From Siderastrea radians (taxonomy: Eukaryota; Cnidaria; Anthozoa; Scleractinia; Rhizangiidae): a stretch of DNA of 64,000 bases. Positions 11,973 through 23,400 of the stretch are shown in pieces (position 1 is the stretch's first letter; every line of letters begins with the position of its first letter). The notes below the pieces were generated by a model. That model saw only the letters and a list, made by a program, of their open reading frames with translations. It was not told the DNA's origin and ran no database searches. The stretch covers positions 64,673,811 through 64,737,810 of the forward strand of contig OZ024887.1 of assembly GCA_964017195.1 (NCBI GenBank), read 5' to 3'. The position numbers and the translations under genes were made by a program.

Positions 11973-13011
11973 GTGTTTGGAGCCCTATCTATTGCCGACC
12001 TTCGCTCTTTTTGCGTTCAACATGGGATACCATCGACAGGAGTCCGAAAGACTCTCGAACGCCGGCTCCGGGAGCTGAACAATCCACCACCAACTCAGGT
12101 TCAAAACAACAACGAACATGAACCAGCAGCTCCAAACAACGACGAAACGGCGGCACAAAGGCAAGAGCGCCCTGAGTTTACAGACGGCCAGATGCAGACG
12201 ATCCAACAATTAATTGCGGACACTGTGAAACAATCCGCCAGGGAAATAGCGACGGAGGCGGCTAGGGCCGCTGTGAGTGCTTCGTCGAGTTTCCTTGCCC
12301 AAAGGCCCACTTCGCTTGTGCCTGACACAGCGCCCGAAACGACAGTTCCCACAAACACTGCGGCGGTAAACTTCCCAGGACAGTATATCAAAGACATCCA
12401 AAGCGGTGAGTTTTTTAATCTTTCAAAACTACGTCCTAAGAACCTGTCGCTGCACGACGAGGATAATAATCTTGTCCTATCGTTAGAGAACTCCGTTGTT
12501 AAGGTGTCGAAGAAATCGAAGCCGACGGCCTCCACCTCAATCACCGGATATTGAATAGTGGACCACTGCTTTTACGTCCTATATGAGTGTACTAATCGAC
12601 AAGTTCCCAACACGATCGCAGGAACTCTTGCAATATGTTAGTTTAATTAGATATGCAGCCCGTGTGCACAAAGCGTTAGGATGGACCATTTATGATTTTA
12701 AGCTTCGCCAGAAAGCTAGTGTAAATAAGTCTATTAATTGGTCAGTGGTTGACACTCAGCTTTGGTTAACCATTTTTACTGTGTCACCAGCGATACTCAA
12801 AGAAGAGTATCCGCTTTTTTCCAATGGACCCCAGCGAAGTGTCTCTACAACAGGGGGCGCAAACAGAGGCACATGCAACTTTTACAATAGGAGTGGCACA
12901 TGTAATAGAGACCCCTGCTATTTCAGAGAGTTATTGACGAAAAACCTTCAAACAACACGTCGTAGAACAAGACAAATACAGTTTGCTAGCTCGCAGCGAA
13001 GGAATGAATGA
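11973..13011 (+). pseudogene. DIRS-like retrotransposon gag remnant, frameshifted
   Basis: The first frame (to a stop at 12552-12554) starts with a SAP-like helix pair, ADLRSFCVQHGIPSTG, and continues into a low-complexity Gln/Ala region and a conserved SGEFFNLSKLRPKNLSL segment. The protein continues in another frame from about 12559 to 13011, with WTTAF, a Trp-rich helical region and a CCCH-type finger pattern (CNFYNRSGTCNRDPCYF). The combination is typical of gag-like proteins of DIRS-type tyrosine-recombinase retrotransposons in marine invertebrates. A frameshift near 12554-12558 breaks it. No reverse transcriptase or recombinase is visible here; the N gap lies just upstream. The true start is not visible. 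Confidence 0.6.
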
Positions 13012-13797
13012 ACACACAACTCGTGCTCGATGCCTGGGGATCGATTGACAGTGAAATACCAGCCAATTCTGATTGGCTCAGCGTACAGTTTGCGTTACTA
13101 ATGCATGTGATCACACTAAACTTTGGACTGTGAAACCCTACCCTCTACCTTATAGCATGTCACACAACCAGCACGTAATCACTCATGGTTGTCCCATTAA
13201 CTTAAATTTATGAGGACATAAATTGGTCTGATAAGAGGGAGTGTACTTTAACTTCGTTTTCAACTTCATTTGAGCTGCAGTATTGGCAAATTCTCAGATG
13301 CGCAGGGAGTTTTGGGGGTGGACTGTCTTCCAGTTTCAATTCTTAAGTTATGATTACCTGCCCTAAGTTTTGGTACTGCCTGCCGATGTTTCTGGTTTGT
13401 AATAAGTTTTAGTGAGTTAGAGGTAGTTACACCTGTTTTAAAGGTAGAGTAAAATATGTTTTTTGTTGTATTTGATCATTTCATATTGATTGCCTAGTGA
13501 GGAAAGAGGCGAAACTGGCCTCGTGCTAGATTTCCTCCAAGTCACTGTTTTTTTGTTTCTACAACGAGGGTTTCTTTTTATGATCTGGGAAAAAAAGCCT
13601 GCATCGGAGCACTCAGATAATAAAACTGAGCTAATCCCGTTTGGTACCAAAAGTCCACGCCTTTTCGTGCAGCATAAATAGCTATGTAACGCCATCCTGT
13701 GACTACTTTAAACGGGATCACAGATTGAGCCATTGTGCCTTAAATAGGTAGGAACTTGACTATAATAGTGACAGCGCTCAGGACGCTTTAGCAGCAG
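13012..13797 (-). repeat. Inverted spacer segment with a LINE piece
   Basis: About 13290-13680 is the reverse complement of about 59760-60140, including the start of the LINE C-terminal fragment found there. Unit A therefore carries this spacer segment flipped relative to unit D. From about 13695 the sequence matches 23270-23340 of unit B in forward orientation. No intact gene is present. Confidence 0.6.
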
Positions 13798-14074
13798 CTA
13801 CCATCGCCTGTGCACCGAGTGGTCAGCGGTCACCACGCTTTCACCCGATTATTTCCCGCGCTATCTGAACGAAGTGATCTGCGACAAGAAGGACAACGTT
13901 TGCCTTAGTCTCGAAGGAGCCTGTATCCAAGGACGTTTCGTTGTAAACGTTTTGAAGAATACAGGTGTATGCGGAGCTGATAGAAAAGAGACCTGGCAAC
14001 TTGTGAGCCAGTTTGTCAGATCGTGCTGTAGCTGTCGGTTATATCAGGGCTCATCTTTAAGCGGATTATTGTGA
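13798..14074 (+). pseudogene. 3' fragment of the ligand gene (mature domain only)
   Basis: The similarity to copy A starts abruptly at about 13798, at the codons for YHRLC, and runs in frame to the normal TGA at 14072-14074. It keeps all eight mature-domain cysteines, but signal peptide, prodomain and cleavage site are missing. No ATG or acceptor is seen at the junction. I read it as a truncated duplicate. The region after it carries the usual ligand 3' flank, with an AATAAA-like stretch near 14133. Confidence 0.8.
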
Positions 14075-14228
14075 CACTGTTGTGTTTGGGGCAGAAATTA
14101 TTTCTTCCTACATCTCAGTATTTTTCTTGTAAATAAATATAGTTCTTGCATCGTTTAATTTATTTGTTGCATCGTTTAATAATACCAAACGTGAGCCAAA
14201 GGCAATATTTTCATGGCATTATCAGAAT

Positions 14229-14383
14229 TAGCCTGTTCCAGGCGTTCAGATAGTGGAGCGCGAGCGAAAAAGAAAGCGAGCAAAAGAGCGGGAAAAAAAC
14301 GAGTCTCCCCTCGTTTTTTTCCGCTCTTTCGTTCGCTTTATTTTTCGCTCGCGCTCCACTATCTGAACGCCTGGAACAGGCTA
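14229..14383. mobile_element. 155-bp almost fully palindromic MITE
   Basis: The element starts TAGCCTGTTCCAGGCG and ends with its inverse; the two halves can pair over nearly their whole length. A 9-bp target duplication, TATCAGAAT, is visible at 14220-14228 and 14384-14392. The empty site is present downstream of copy C near 47402. The 9-bp duplication suggests Mutator-like mobilisation, which is an inference. Confidence 0.85.
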
Positions 14384-14400
14384 TATCAGAATACCTCTTA

Positions 14401-14504
14401 GTAGCCTGCGAGCAGGCTCACTTAGTGTATTATTCGCGCGAGTAACTTGGAGCTGCGATTTGCGAGCCGGCGAGCGAAGCGAGATTACACGTCACCGGGA
14501 TTAC
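14401..14504. mobile_element. Left half of the CCTCTTAG-flanked MITE
   Basis: It follows CCTCTTAG at 14393-14400 and matches the left half of the element at 47422-47997. It then stops, and sequence shared with about 24370 and 53690 follows. Confidence 0.55.
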
Positions 14505-14675
14505 ACGGATTACACGTCACCAAGCCAGTTTCCTCCTTGTACCCTTCTTTCAAAGAGCTATGATCAGCCATACTTTCCTGTGTTACTGTTTATTACACGG
14601 TAAAAAGTAGTTATGAGGCGTGAATGAAATGTCCACTGTGCTGAATCATCGAGCAGTACTAAGCCTTTCCTGTGG

Positions 14676-14750
14676 TAGCCTCCCACACAGTCCGGTTTTT
14701 TGGGGAGTAGGGTGATACGACTCCTCTAAAAACGACTGCGTGGGAGGCTA
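14676..14750. mobile_element. 75-bp MITE with 9-bp target duplication, copy 1
   Basis: The termini TAGCCTCCCAC and GTGGGAGGCTA are inverted repeats. TTCCTGTGG flanks both sides (14667-14675, 14751-14759). The same insertion sits at 53862-53934, while the matching place in unit C (about 24530) is empty. Confidence 0.85.
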
Positions 14751-14759
14751 TTCCTGTGG

Positions 14760-15115
14760 TAGAAATTACAATGCTATAGAAGGTATCCGTTACTGACCAT
14801 TCAAATAAAAGCCCCTGAGCCATTTCCAAAAGATGTCATGGAGTTTGTTTGTTTGTTGTTATGCACGGAAGTAGCATTGCATGAAGTGTTTACTCTGCAC
14901 TCTTACTTTAGCTAGTAAAGAACATTAAATCTCAAAAACATCTGAAAACTCCAATTAGTTTTTGCCAATCGTTTCTACTTTCACACAGACAAAAAAATTT
15001 TCGAGATTATCATTCTTTATATCTAATACAGCCCTTAAAAAGGCAAGTAGAACACATCAATATGTCCCTTAAGATAAACGCAAATTCCTGAAACTGAAAT
15101 CCTCGCGTTCTGTCA
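14760..15115 (+). repeat. Spacer repeat shared by units B, C and D
   Basis: This stretch matches 24545-24910 and 53943-54290. No gene is seen. Confidence 0.6.
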
Positions 15116-15119
15116 CTGT

Positions 15120-15960
15120 AAGGAGGGTCCACAATAGGTTTGGCGGGATGCCGGATTTGGCTAATTTTTGTGGCGATATTCGGGATGGGAGCTGAAAACA
15201 GGAGCGGGAAGCGGGAATTTCAATTACGAGCGGGAGTGGGATTTTGTGTTTTTAAGGAGTCGGGATGCGAGAATCGGAAGGGGTAAGTAGCGGGATACCG
15301 TATTTGAATTTTTACGAGACTGCATGATTTTACCAAGGCGGGCTAATACAAATGGATCCTTTGTGTGTGAAGTGTGTTGGCTTTCAAGTAATGAATCGGC
15401 CAAGGCAGAGTAGCCCGAATTTCAAACTAGTATGAGTCCTTTTGTGATGTTTTGTGTTGATTTCGGACATTTCCATTCTCGTCACATTCAGCACAAGAAA
15501 GGGTTGGAACACAGGCAGCCCAAGCTTACGTTGAGAGCTGCGCATAAATTAGACTGTTTTTTGCACGATATGCATAATAATGACATCGGAAAGTTTGTAG
15601 GGAAATGCTACAAAACGTCTCCAATTGCCATAAATCAGAAAGTAGTCGAAATAAAAATAATTTGCCTTATTTCATTGTTGTATTGGTCATTATTTAAGCG
15701 CTTCCTGGGCTGGTTTGAAGCTTTTTGGGCGAGAAATTGAGGTTTTTATTTTTCTTGTTTACTGAACGCTTAGAATTAATTAAAGGCAGGAAACAGTCTC
15801 TAAGGTGCGGGATTGCAGAAAAACGCCTCACACTCATTTGCATCTCATTGGATAACAAAAGAATAACAAAACAGCACATTTGTCATATGCCTCGTTCTTT
15901 TAAACTCTGAATTAATTTTCCGCAATCCCGCACCTCACTCGAAACAGTTTAACACTGCAC
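15120..15960. mobile_element. GCGGGA-rich insertion with a small inverted repeat
   Basis: From 15120 to 15310 the sequence has many GCGGGA-type repeats, as seen near the ends of some DNA transposons. A separate 19-base inverted repeat, GGTGCGGGATTGC followed by AGAAAA or GGAAAA, lies at 15802 and, inverted, at 15935. The region is missing from the matching spacer of units C and D. Exact ends, target duplication and protein were not found. Confidence 0.4.
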
Positions 15961-16735
15961 CTCACTTGCGGTTCGATAAATTCCATCCGGCAAATCGCCC
16001 TAAAACTTCAAAGGTGTGTTCTTGAGTCTTTCGCGTACCTCTGTTCTTTCTCATGACTTCCAGAACCTATTTTAAGCCGTCGAAAATCCCTCTTAAATAC
16101 GAAGCTCGCCTTTCCTGGTATGCGTTTTCATTTGAAGTGCCCACATGAATCTTTGCGAGCCGCGTTTCGACGACAAAATTACCCTCAGCCGGGGAGAGGC
16201 TGAGTGAGATTGTCCGTAAGCAAAAGGCGACACTGCGGAGTCCAGAGAGGTCGGTTTATAAAACCTAAAAAAAGTGCCTTTTTTTAAAGAAATGATGGAG
16301 TATTTTGGGGATTTGTCTCAGATATTGCCTATTTTCTCAAGTCATTGTTTTATTTGACTAATCGCGAAAAGAGTCAAAACCAGAATTTTCTCGATTTTTG
16401 TCAGCTTTTCACCTTTTTCTCTAAAATAAAATAGGCAACATTTTACCGTTTTCTTTGTTCAGCCTCTTGGTTGACAGCTGTGAAAAATGGTGCGAAACTG
16501 ACAGAGACTACAATGCAATCGTCGCGTTCAGTTAGCTTGGATAGTTTGCGCCGTTTCTCGACTGGTGACCTAGTAGCCTGCATTTGAATTTGAAGCCTTG
16601 TTTCATTATGGCTAGGTTTTCCACGGTTAAAGTGGAATACTTTAAGCCTAAATATGTTTGCTTGCATTTTTACCTTGCATCTTAGCTACAAAATGACACG
16701 AGCGTCATCGAAAGGCCCTTTTGGAGTTATATAGG
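15961..16735. other. No feature recognised
   Basis: I see no supported gene, RNA or mobile element. Short ORFs here have no recognisable motif. Confidence 0.5.
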
Positions 16736-17129
16736 AAATAGCGTTTTTGCACAAAAAAGTGTAAAAGCGAGAAATGGCGTCATCGATATCCTAACTAGTG
16801 AGGTTATGAAAAATACGCCACTCCTGGATGGTTTCCTGGATGTTGTTTCGTATACTATGAACTATTTCCCACTAAAACACTATTGTCTATATAATAAAAA
16901 AAACGTCAAAAAACCTTTCGAACTAACTTCCATTTCAACTGGAGTAAAGTTAAGTCGTTGAAAAAGAAAAAAGCAGTCTAAAACTGATGCAATTTCAATA
17001 TTTACTTCCTTTTATCCCTAACATGATCACCTGCAGTCAATGATATTGCTACAAGTTACAAGAAAATGTACTGTAATAAAACCACAAACAGACTTGCATC
17101 TAACGCCTGTTTGACATCTAGATTCTACT

Positions 17130-17254
17130 GAGTTCCGTTATGCTAGAATATAAAATCCGGTTAAGAAGTCGACTTGAATAAGATCTTTAAGGTCGAATGC
17201 CGACAAGAGCTGTTTACAATCACCCTGAGAAGCACATTTAATCTAAAGGTAAGT
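17130..17254 (+). promoter_or_regulatory. Promoter and 5' UTR exon of ligand unit B
   Basis: TATAAAA lies at 17149-17155. The conserved leader ends AAAG at 17248, directly before GTAAGT at 17249-17254. The surrounding block from about 16740 matches 1210-1764 and 55410-55944. The inferred first exon would splice to the acceptor at 21291-21292. Confidence 0.65.
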
Positions 17255-19312
17255 TTTCGCTAACAACATATCAGTTTAATATTTAGGGATGGTAAAAAAT
17301 GTGAAAAAGGATATGCAGTGATCACCTAGAAGAACTTGTTGAAAACTGTCAATGTGCCATGCATGTGTCAAGTTCCATTTACATTGAAGCGCTATGGATT
17401 TGGCTATTGTTCTTTCATTGCACTCAATCCCTTTTTTGCGTTTTCTATTTAGTTTTCTTTTTTTTTCGGAGAAGTATAGCCGATCGTCTCGGATAGCCAT
17501 TCGTTTTCAAGCGCAAAAAGATTTAATTTTGCTCATAGACCTTGCCCATTTTTAAAAGCTTCCGTCTGGGAAATAAGACGCTATTGATTCTTTTAATGCT
17601 GTGTCTGTTGTTGTCATCTGCCAACATGACATATTCAGTGTTCGTTGTGTGAAGTTATAAAAAATCTCATTTTTTAACAGAAATGTTTTCAGCTCTAAAA
17701 AAATCTTACATTTCCACAAAAATGTCTATACGCTAAAGGCGTTTACTCAGTCTTTTTTACAGTTTAGGACGCCATGTTTGTTGCTGGGCAAACATCGCAA
17801 ATATCGACCAATATCGCCAAATACAGTACACCCCCGTTTTCCCGGCTGTGTCGAATAATCCTGGTTACCTTGAATCCCCCGCTTTCTCAGCTCGAACTGA
17901 AACATGTTTCCATAACATTTGCTTCGTCTTCTTCTTTCATTTACTGTTGCCTCTCTGGAACCCAGTTTACCAATTCTTCCCCCCCCCCCTTCCATCTCGA
18001 ACAACGCGTGACAACAATAAACGGCTCACGAGTTAAACTTGTATGATAAAGTTTCTTTTTAAATTAGCACCAAAAAAACACTTGATTGATTTAGAATTGA
18101 TAGTGTTTGCCAACGAGGCTTGGTACCCTTCGATTGTAAACATATTCGTTGGATATGTAGTGTGATACACCTCAGCCAGCACCATGGAAGAACTTTTCGA
18201 AAACTAACAATATGCCATTTATGTGTCGAGTATTATTTACGTTGAAGCTCTGTGGATTTAGCTATTGTCCTTCATTGCTTCACTTTTTATCCGGTTTTGT
18301 TTTTTCGGGGAAGTAGCTGATCGTCTCGGACAATATGCATTCATTTTCAAGCGTATAAAGACTTAACCATACTAAAAGGCTTCGCAAATTTTTTAAACAA
18401 TTCGGTCTGAGAAATGAGAACTACACTGAGCTACATACAATAAGACGAGCCAATAACGACTCATTTTTTTCTTGCCCTTTCTGTTCTTGTTATCTGTCAA
18501 CTTGACGTATTCAGTTTTTTCTGTGAGAAGTTATAAATTTCTTATTTTTTAAAGTAAAGGAGCCGAGTCTAAGTTCTCAGTAAACAAACCTTGGATCCGG
18601 CGTCGTGAAGTTTTCTATTTAAAAAAAGACGGGATATTTTTGGGCCTTTTCTTTTTCTTTTTTTTTTCCCCAAGGTTTACTTCTGTATCACAATGTTTGC
18701 TTGCTCTGAACAGACCGTGAAACTGACAGAATATGAAATCACATTTCTAGAAGGTTTTTTCATTGATCACTTTAACAAATGTCTATCATTTTACATATGA
18801 CAAATTTCATGTCAGGCGGATTATACTGCGCCTGAATACGCGGAAAGTTTATCATAACGAGAAAAATTAAAGTTAATCATTCTCGACACTCCGAAACTTC
18901 AAATGTCATGCAGTGATGTCTCAAGTAACTAGTTGATTTGAAAGTTTGTTTATTTGTTGTGAAATTAAGACCAGCAATGCTTTCATCGAGGAAAGAATTT
19001 TAAATTTTAAAATGCTGAAAATCCACATGCGCGAGCCACTTGACTTTTAACTCAAAAGTTGCCACCCACCAAAATGTGCGTCACTACTTGACAACGACTT
19101 TTTCTAGATACCATGGAGTCATGAAGAACCCGCATAAAAGAAACAAATGTTCTGCGTATCTTTTGTGAGTTGGCTTTGAAGCGTAAAATTAAAATCAATT
19201 TGCTGACAGCCGAGTTTAAAAAATTGCAGCCACAAAACGTCATATTTGTGCGTTGACGGATGTGATATGAGGTTTATACGGTTTATGAGCCGTTTGAGCC
19301 GTTTACGGCGCA

Positions 19313-19455
19313 GACGGATTTCAATTAAGGCCCCTTAATTGAAATCCGTCTTGGAAAAGGATTTCGGTTCGTCGAAATCCGTTTTTGGATTTCGTATTTT
19401 ATTGGGAAATCCGAAATCCAAAATCCAAAATCGAAATCCAGATTTCCCAATCGAA
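19313..19455. repeat. Palindromic GGATTTCG / CGAAATCC cluster
   Basis: Bases 19313-19350 form a perfect 38-base palindrome, with arms beginning GACGGATTTCAATTAAGG. Several further GGATTTCG and CGAAATCC words in alternating orientation follow, to 19455. This looks like the end of a DNA transposon with subterminal repeats, but no partner end or target duplication was found. Confidence 0.5.
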
Positions 19456-20573
19456 CGCACCCTAATGAGTTATTCTTTTCTTTCACTGTTTGCATACCAG
19501 CGTCAGAAAGTACGGCACAAGTGTTTCTCTGCCACAGGCGTCAGAAAATCAGCTTTTTAATATAACGTAGGGCTGCATGTGGGTTACGCGAGAGAGGCGT
19601 TGAACTAAATTTAGTTCACTATTGCATGTTCAAAATGTCGAAAGTCGTGTGATACGGGTACATGTCAAGCGAGCTGGAAATGACAACTTGAAACCTAGTG
19701 TACCAAGTATTTTTTCTGCAGTTATACGCCGTATCTTTTTTAAAATGCTTATTTTCTTTGGCGTATGCTGAGCACAGGTACGCACAGGAAACGCATTTCA
19801 ATCGTGAATCGTTCGTGCGTACCCAAACCGGTCATTAGAATATTATGCACCTCATTGGCATATAGGAAACGGGTTATACGAATTCACTGTATTGTATTTC
19901 AATAAACGTCGTACTCAGGAGTCATACTGTTGATGGGATATTTAAGCTACTGTATTCTTGAATTAAACATGAACTTTCAACTCGAGCAAACAAGGTGATA
20001 ATCGCAGTCTAAAATGTATGAGACTATCTATTAATTTGAATGAGTCTTTTACTCCCCCGGAATTACTTTTGGGCGGTGGCCGAGCAATCAGGAGGTCTAA
20101 CAGCCTAAAACCTGTAGCATCCTTATTCAGATCAAGAGCCTATGGACTCCTGTTTAGACCAGCCAAACAAGGTATAATTATTCAGTCAAAATCCCAGCTT
20201 CCAAGCCAAAATGGCTACCTATAAACACCCAGGCGTTGCTCTTCCGTAGAACGTGGTGCGCCTGGAGTCAGTGTGGGACGGTTGAGGAGAATATACGGTT
20301 CGTCTCCTTCCCATCAAGCCCCGCGCTCCTGTTCTCCCCGTCAATGAAAGACAAAGGAGCCTGGAGACGAGACAGCCAAAACAGCAGAAAGCTATGCGCT
20401 ATACTAGGTTTCTGTCAACCCCTGTACACTCAAACTAGAATGTAAACTTTATACTTTATTTCAAACCAAAACGGCTAAAAAAATACTATTCGAGGCCGTA
20501 TAAACCCTTAGAATCATGTAAATTATATAAAGGAATATTCCCCCTGCTATCCCAACGGGATGGATGGGGTTAA

Positions 20574-20860
20574 CCGTTAGCCGTAAAACAACCAAAAATG
20601 TAGTCGTCAGGCGTAAAAATTGAATTTTTTTAATCGTTAGTTGGAAAAAAGTTAACCGTAAAGCATTTTCGTAGCCACGATTTGCTATTTTGAAAGTGTC
20701 AAGATCTCTTGTTGAGACTGTTTTTGTCGGTAGCCCCGCAGCTCTTAACAACCTCTAATTTCATTGGACCTTGGTGTCTTGTCTCGTGGCTAATATGGTT
20801 ACGACGGCTACACTGCCCTGGCACCAAGGAAAAGCAAAAATTACAATTCATTATATTAAT
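20574..20860. mobile_element. Repeat with GTTAACCGTTAG-type end, copy 1
   Basis: It starts at about 20574 with TTAACCGTTAGCCG words, where the sequence departs from the related intron of unit A. Part of it (about 20760-20830) matches in reverse a segment at 23965-24040. Its boundaries are approximate and no protein is seen. Confidence 0.4.
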
Positions 20861-21138
20861 AATGATTATTATTATTGTTATTATTATTAATAATTTTTTT
20901 TAATAATAATAATTTTATGTATAACTCAGTGAATATTTACAACAAAATTGCTAACTATTAACATAATCTAATGAAAAACCTTATGTACATTTAACATTAA
21001 AAATGGTATAAAGTTAAAGAATTCTCAACTTACAAGCCTCTCGTATTTAAAAATACGTTTTAAAAATAGTTGTTCAAGAATAGGCACTCTGTAATGAAAA
21101 GCTTAAGAGGTATAACAATTAATGTAAAGTTATGTATA

Positions 21139-21195
<57 letters not shown>
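21139..21195 (+). repeat. ATT microsatellite
   Basis: The stretch is an almost pure run of TAT/ATT triplets. Confidence 0.95.
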
Positions 21196-21198
<3 letters not shown>

Positions 21199-21295
21199 TC
21201 CCGGGATGGTCCTAAAACCTTAAATGTGTATCACCACAATGGAAATTAATTTTGAAGGTTGTATTAACGAATCTGTTTTGTCTGATCCATAGGAA

Positions 21296-21904
21296 ATGCT
21301 TAAACAACTTACTTTAGCGTTTGCGGCACTCGCTTCCTTTGCAAGTTACGTAGGAGCACAGTCGATCTCATGTCAACCTTTGACAATATCAGAACTGCAG
21401 CTCAAACTGGATTCGTTTGGCGGTTATAACAAGCGCTATCAAGCGATCACAAGCAAGGATGCTGAGAATTTCCCCATCCTTCTCAATCAACCAGCCGCTG
21501 TGAAATTGCCTGTATATAAGTTTAAATACATTATCAAAAAGCTGTTCCGTGGCAAGAGACAGGCCAACTCTTTCCCACAAACAAATTTCACGAGTGTTGC
21601 AAAGCGAGGCTCTCTAGACCAATCTGGATACCATCGCCTGTGCACCGAGTGGTCAGCGGTCACCACGCTCTCACCCGATTATTTCCCGCGCTATCTGAAC
21701 GAAGTGATCTGCGACAAGAAGGACAACGGTTGCCTTGGTCACGAAGGAGCCTGTGTCCAAGGAAGTTTAGTTGTGAACGTTTTGAAGAATACAGGTGTAT
21801 GCGGAGCTGATGGAGAAGAGACCTGGCAACTCGTGAGCCAGTCTGTCAGATCGTGCTGTAGCTGTCGGCTATATCAGGGCTCATCTTTAAGCGGATTATT
21901 GTGA
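21296..21904 (+). CDS. Secreted cystine-knot-like ligand precursor, copy B
   Basis: The 202-residue product is collinear with copy A without gaps. It has signal peptide 1-21, a prodomain ending RGKR (85-88), the sequon NFT (97-99), KR (103-104), and the same eight mature cysteines at 116, 139, 146, 153, 169, 187, 188 and 190. Differences from A cluster in the prodomain and linker, for example a different residue after the RGKR site, while the mature domain is almost unchanged. The start is the ATG four bases after the acceptor at 21291-21292; the same ATG is used in A, C and D. The inferred promoter is at 17149. The reading frame is fully open, so the gene is probably functional. The likely role is a secreted signal or immune-type ligand, and the exact family is open. 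Confidence 0.85.
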   Translation: MLKQLTLAFAALASFASYVGAQSISCQPLTISELQLKLDSFGGYNKRYQAITSKDAENFPILLNQPAAVKLPVYKFKYIIKKLFRGKRQANSFPQTNFTSVAKRGSLDQSGYHRLCTEWSAVTTLSPDYFPRYLNEVICDKKDNGCLGHEGACVQGSLVVNVLKNTGVCGADGEETWQLVSQSVRSCCSCRLYQGSSLSGLL

Positions 21905-22600
21905 CACTGTTATGTTTGGGGGCAGAAATTATTTCTTCCTACATCTCATTGTTTTACTTGTAATATAATTCTTGCATCTTTTAATTTATTTGTTATACAT
22001 CGTTTAATAATACCAAGCGTGAGCCAAAGGCAATATTTCAAGGCATTATCAGCACACCTCTTAGTAATCGATTAAGGGAGAGGACTCTGGGAACGAGGTT
22101 GGGTAGCACGTTCCACAGTTTTGGAACAGCTATCACACTGAGGCGGACACCAAGAGTTTTCTAAGAAATTAAACTGGGATGGCGCAACAAAGCTTCTTAG
22201 TAGTCGCGATGCAGATTATAGTGCCCTGGCGTCACAGCGGATAGATGGTCACGGAGATACGTCAGCCATGGATAATTTTAAACGCTAAAAGCGAGATCCC
22301 CAAAAAACGTATGCGTTATTTCACTGGTAACTAGTGCAGCTCACGAAAATTGACGCAATGTGACAAAACTTGGGGGCTTGTTAAACAACATATTTTGCAG
22401 TCTTTGGAGATTGGGGATATGACAGCTGGGTAAGCCAAATAGAAGACTTGTAGTAATCGAGCCTTGATGAGAAGAGAGCGTGGATGAGAGATTCAATTTC
22501 ACAAGGCGATCAATATGAAATGACCAAATGCAACAAAAAACCTACATTTTACTCTACTCTACTTCCAAAGCAGACTGATGTAACTGCCTCTAACTCACTA
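21905..22600 (+). other. 3' flank of ligand copy B
   Basis: The region after the stop matches the flanks of the other copies. From about 22080 it matches 59190-59560 and 10960-11500. No separate gene is seen. Confidence 0.5.
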
Positions 22601-22935
22601 GACCTTATTACAAACCAGAAATATCGGCGGGCAGTAGCAAAACTTAGGGCAAGTAATCATAACTTAAGTCAATACTGCAGCTCATGACAAATGAAGTTGA
22701 AAATAAAGTACACTGCCTCTTATCTTGCAATAGATATAATACAATTAGGAAATCTTTAATGGACGATATTATTAGTAAATATTCCGATTTCTATTCTTTA
22801 AATGCCCATCACAAAATTGTATTTCTCTTTGATATCACTGATGCTTTCATTACTAAAGAATTAGGTTACTTCATTTACGAAGCTTTTGCATTAAGAAATG
22901 AATCAAAAGATACAGGAATTGTAAATTAATCAATT
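22601..22935 (+). pseudogene. C-terminal fragment of a LINE protein, copy 1
   Basis: Two short frames (22484-22687 and 22684-22929) together match the frame at 60040-60430, with a deletion near 22665-22690. The conserved part contains SCNRYNTIRKSL, like the zinc-knuckle tail that follows reverse transcriptase in many LINEs. Compare a related tail in the LINE at 32673-33254. It was duplicated with the array unit. Confidence 0.6.
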
Positions 22936-23358
22936 TCGTTATATCACTTTTGTACTTTTTTCTTTTTCCGTCTTTCTTGTTTCTCTTTTCTATGTGCAAT
23001 AGCATTTGCAATTGGGAATGCATCGATGAATTGGGGGGGGGGGGTGGGAAGGTCGGGGCTTATGTGGTCTCCCCGGGAAGGTACCTATGGATGGGGTACA
23101 GTGTTTAGGGTCTTCTGTCTTAACTGGTATACAGCTTCTCAGATTATTGTATAGATAGGGAATCTTTCTGGAATTGGTTCGAGTGTAGGTTTAACTGTTT
23201 TACAAAAACATGTAGTTAACATCGGCCGCGGTGTAAGCCGGGCAAAATCACATTTGATGGACGGGCATCCTGTGCCTACTTTAAACGGGGTCACAGATTG
23301 AGCCACTGTGCCTTAAATAGGTTAGGAAATTGTCTATGATGAGAACAGGGTTTACGAA

Positions 23359-23400
23359 GCTCTAGCAGCACCTTCCTACCCAAGAAGGTGCTGCTAGAGC
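23359..23400. repeat. 17-bp perfect hairpin
   Basis: GCTCTAGCAGCACCTTC (23359-23375) pairs perfectly with 23384-23400 across an 8-base loop. In unit A the matching position (about 13790) is where the 3' ligand fragment is joined. Confidence 0.8.

Larger units (their letters stand above)
17255..21292 (+). repeat. Intron 1 of unit B: array repeats and insertions
   Basis: No gene is supported. The stretch contains blocks shared with the intron of unit A (17280-19260 and 19850-20450). It also contains a GGATTTCG-rich palindromic patch (19313-19455), a GTTAACGGTTA-bearing insertion (from about 20574) and an ATT microsatellite (21139-21195). The acceptor AG at 21291-21292 ends it. Confidence 0.6.

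Noticed and set aside
11552..12078. Several ORFs of 79-154 residues crossing the run of N
   Set aside because: They are open only because N codons contain no stops.
17774..18046. Recurring ORFs with an ARTETCFH segment (also 2881, 56588)
   Set aside because: They recur because the intron is duplicated; frames and lengths are not kept between copies.
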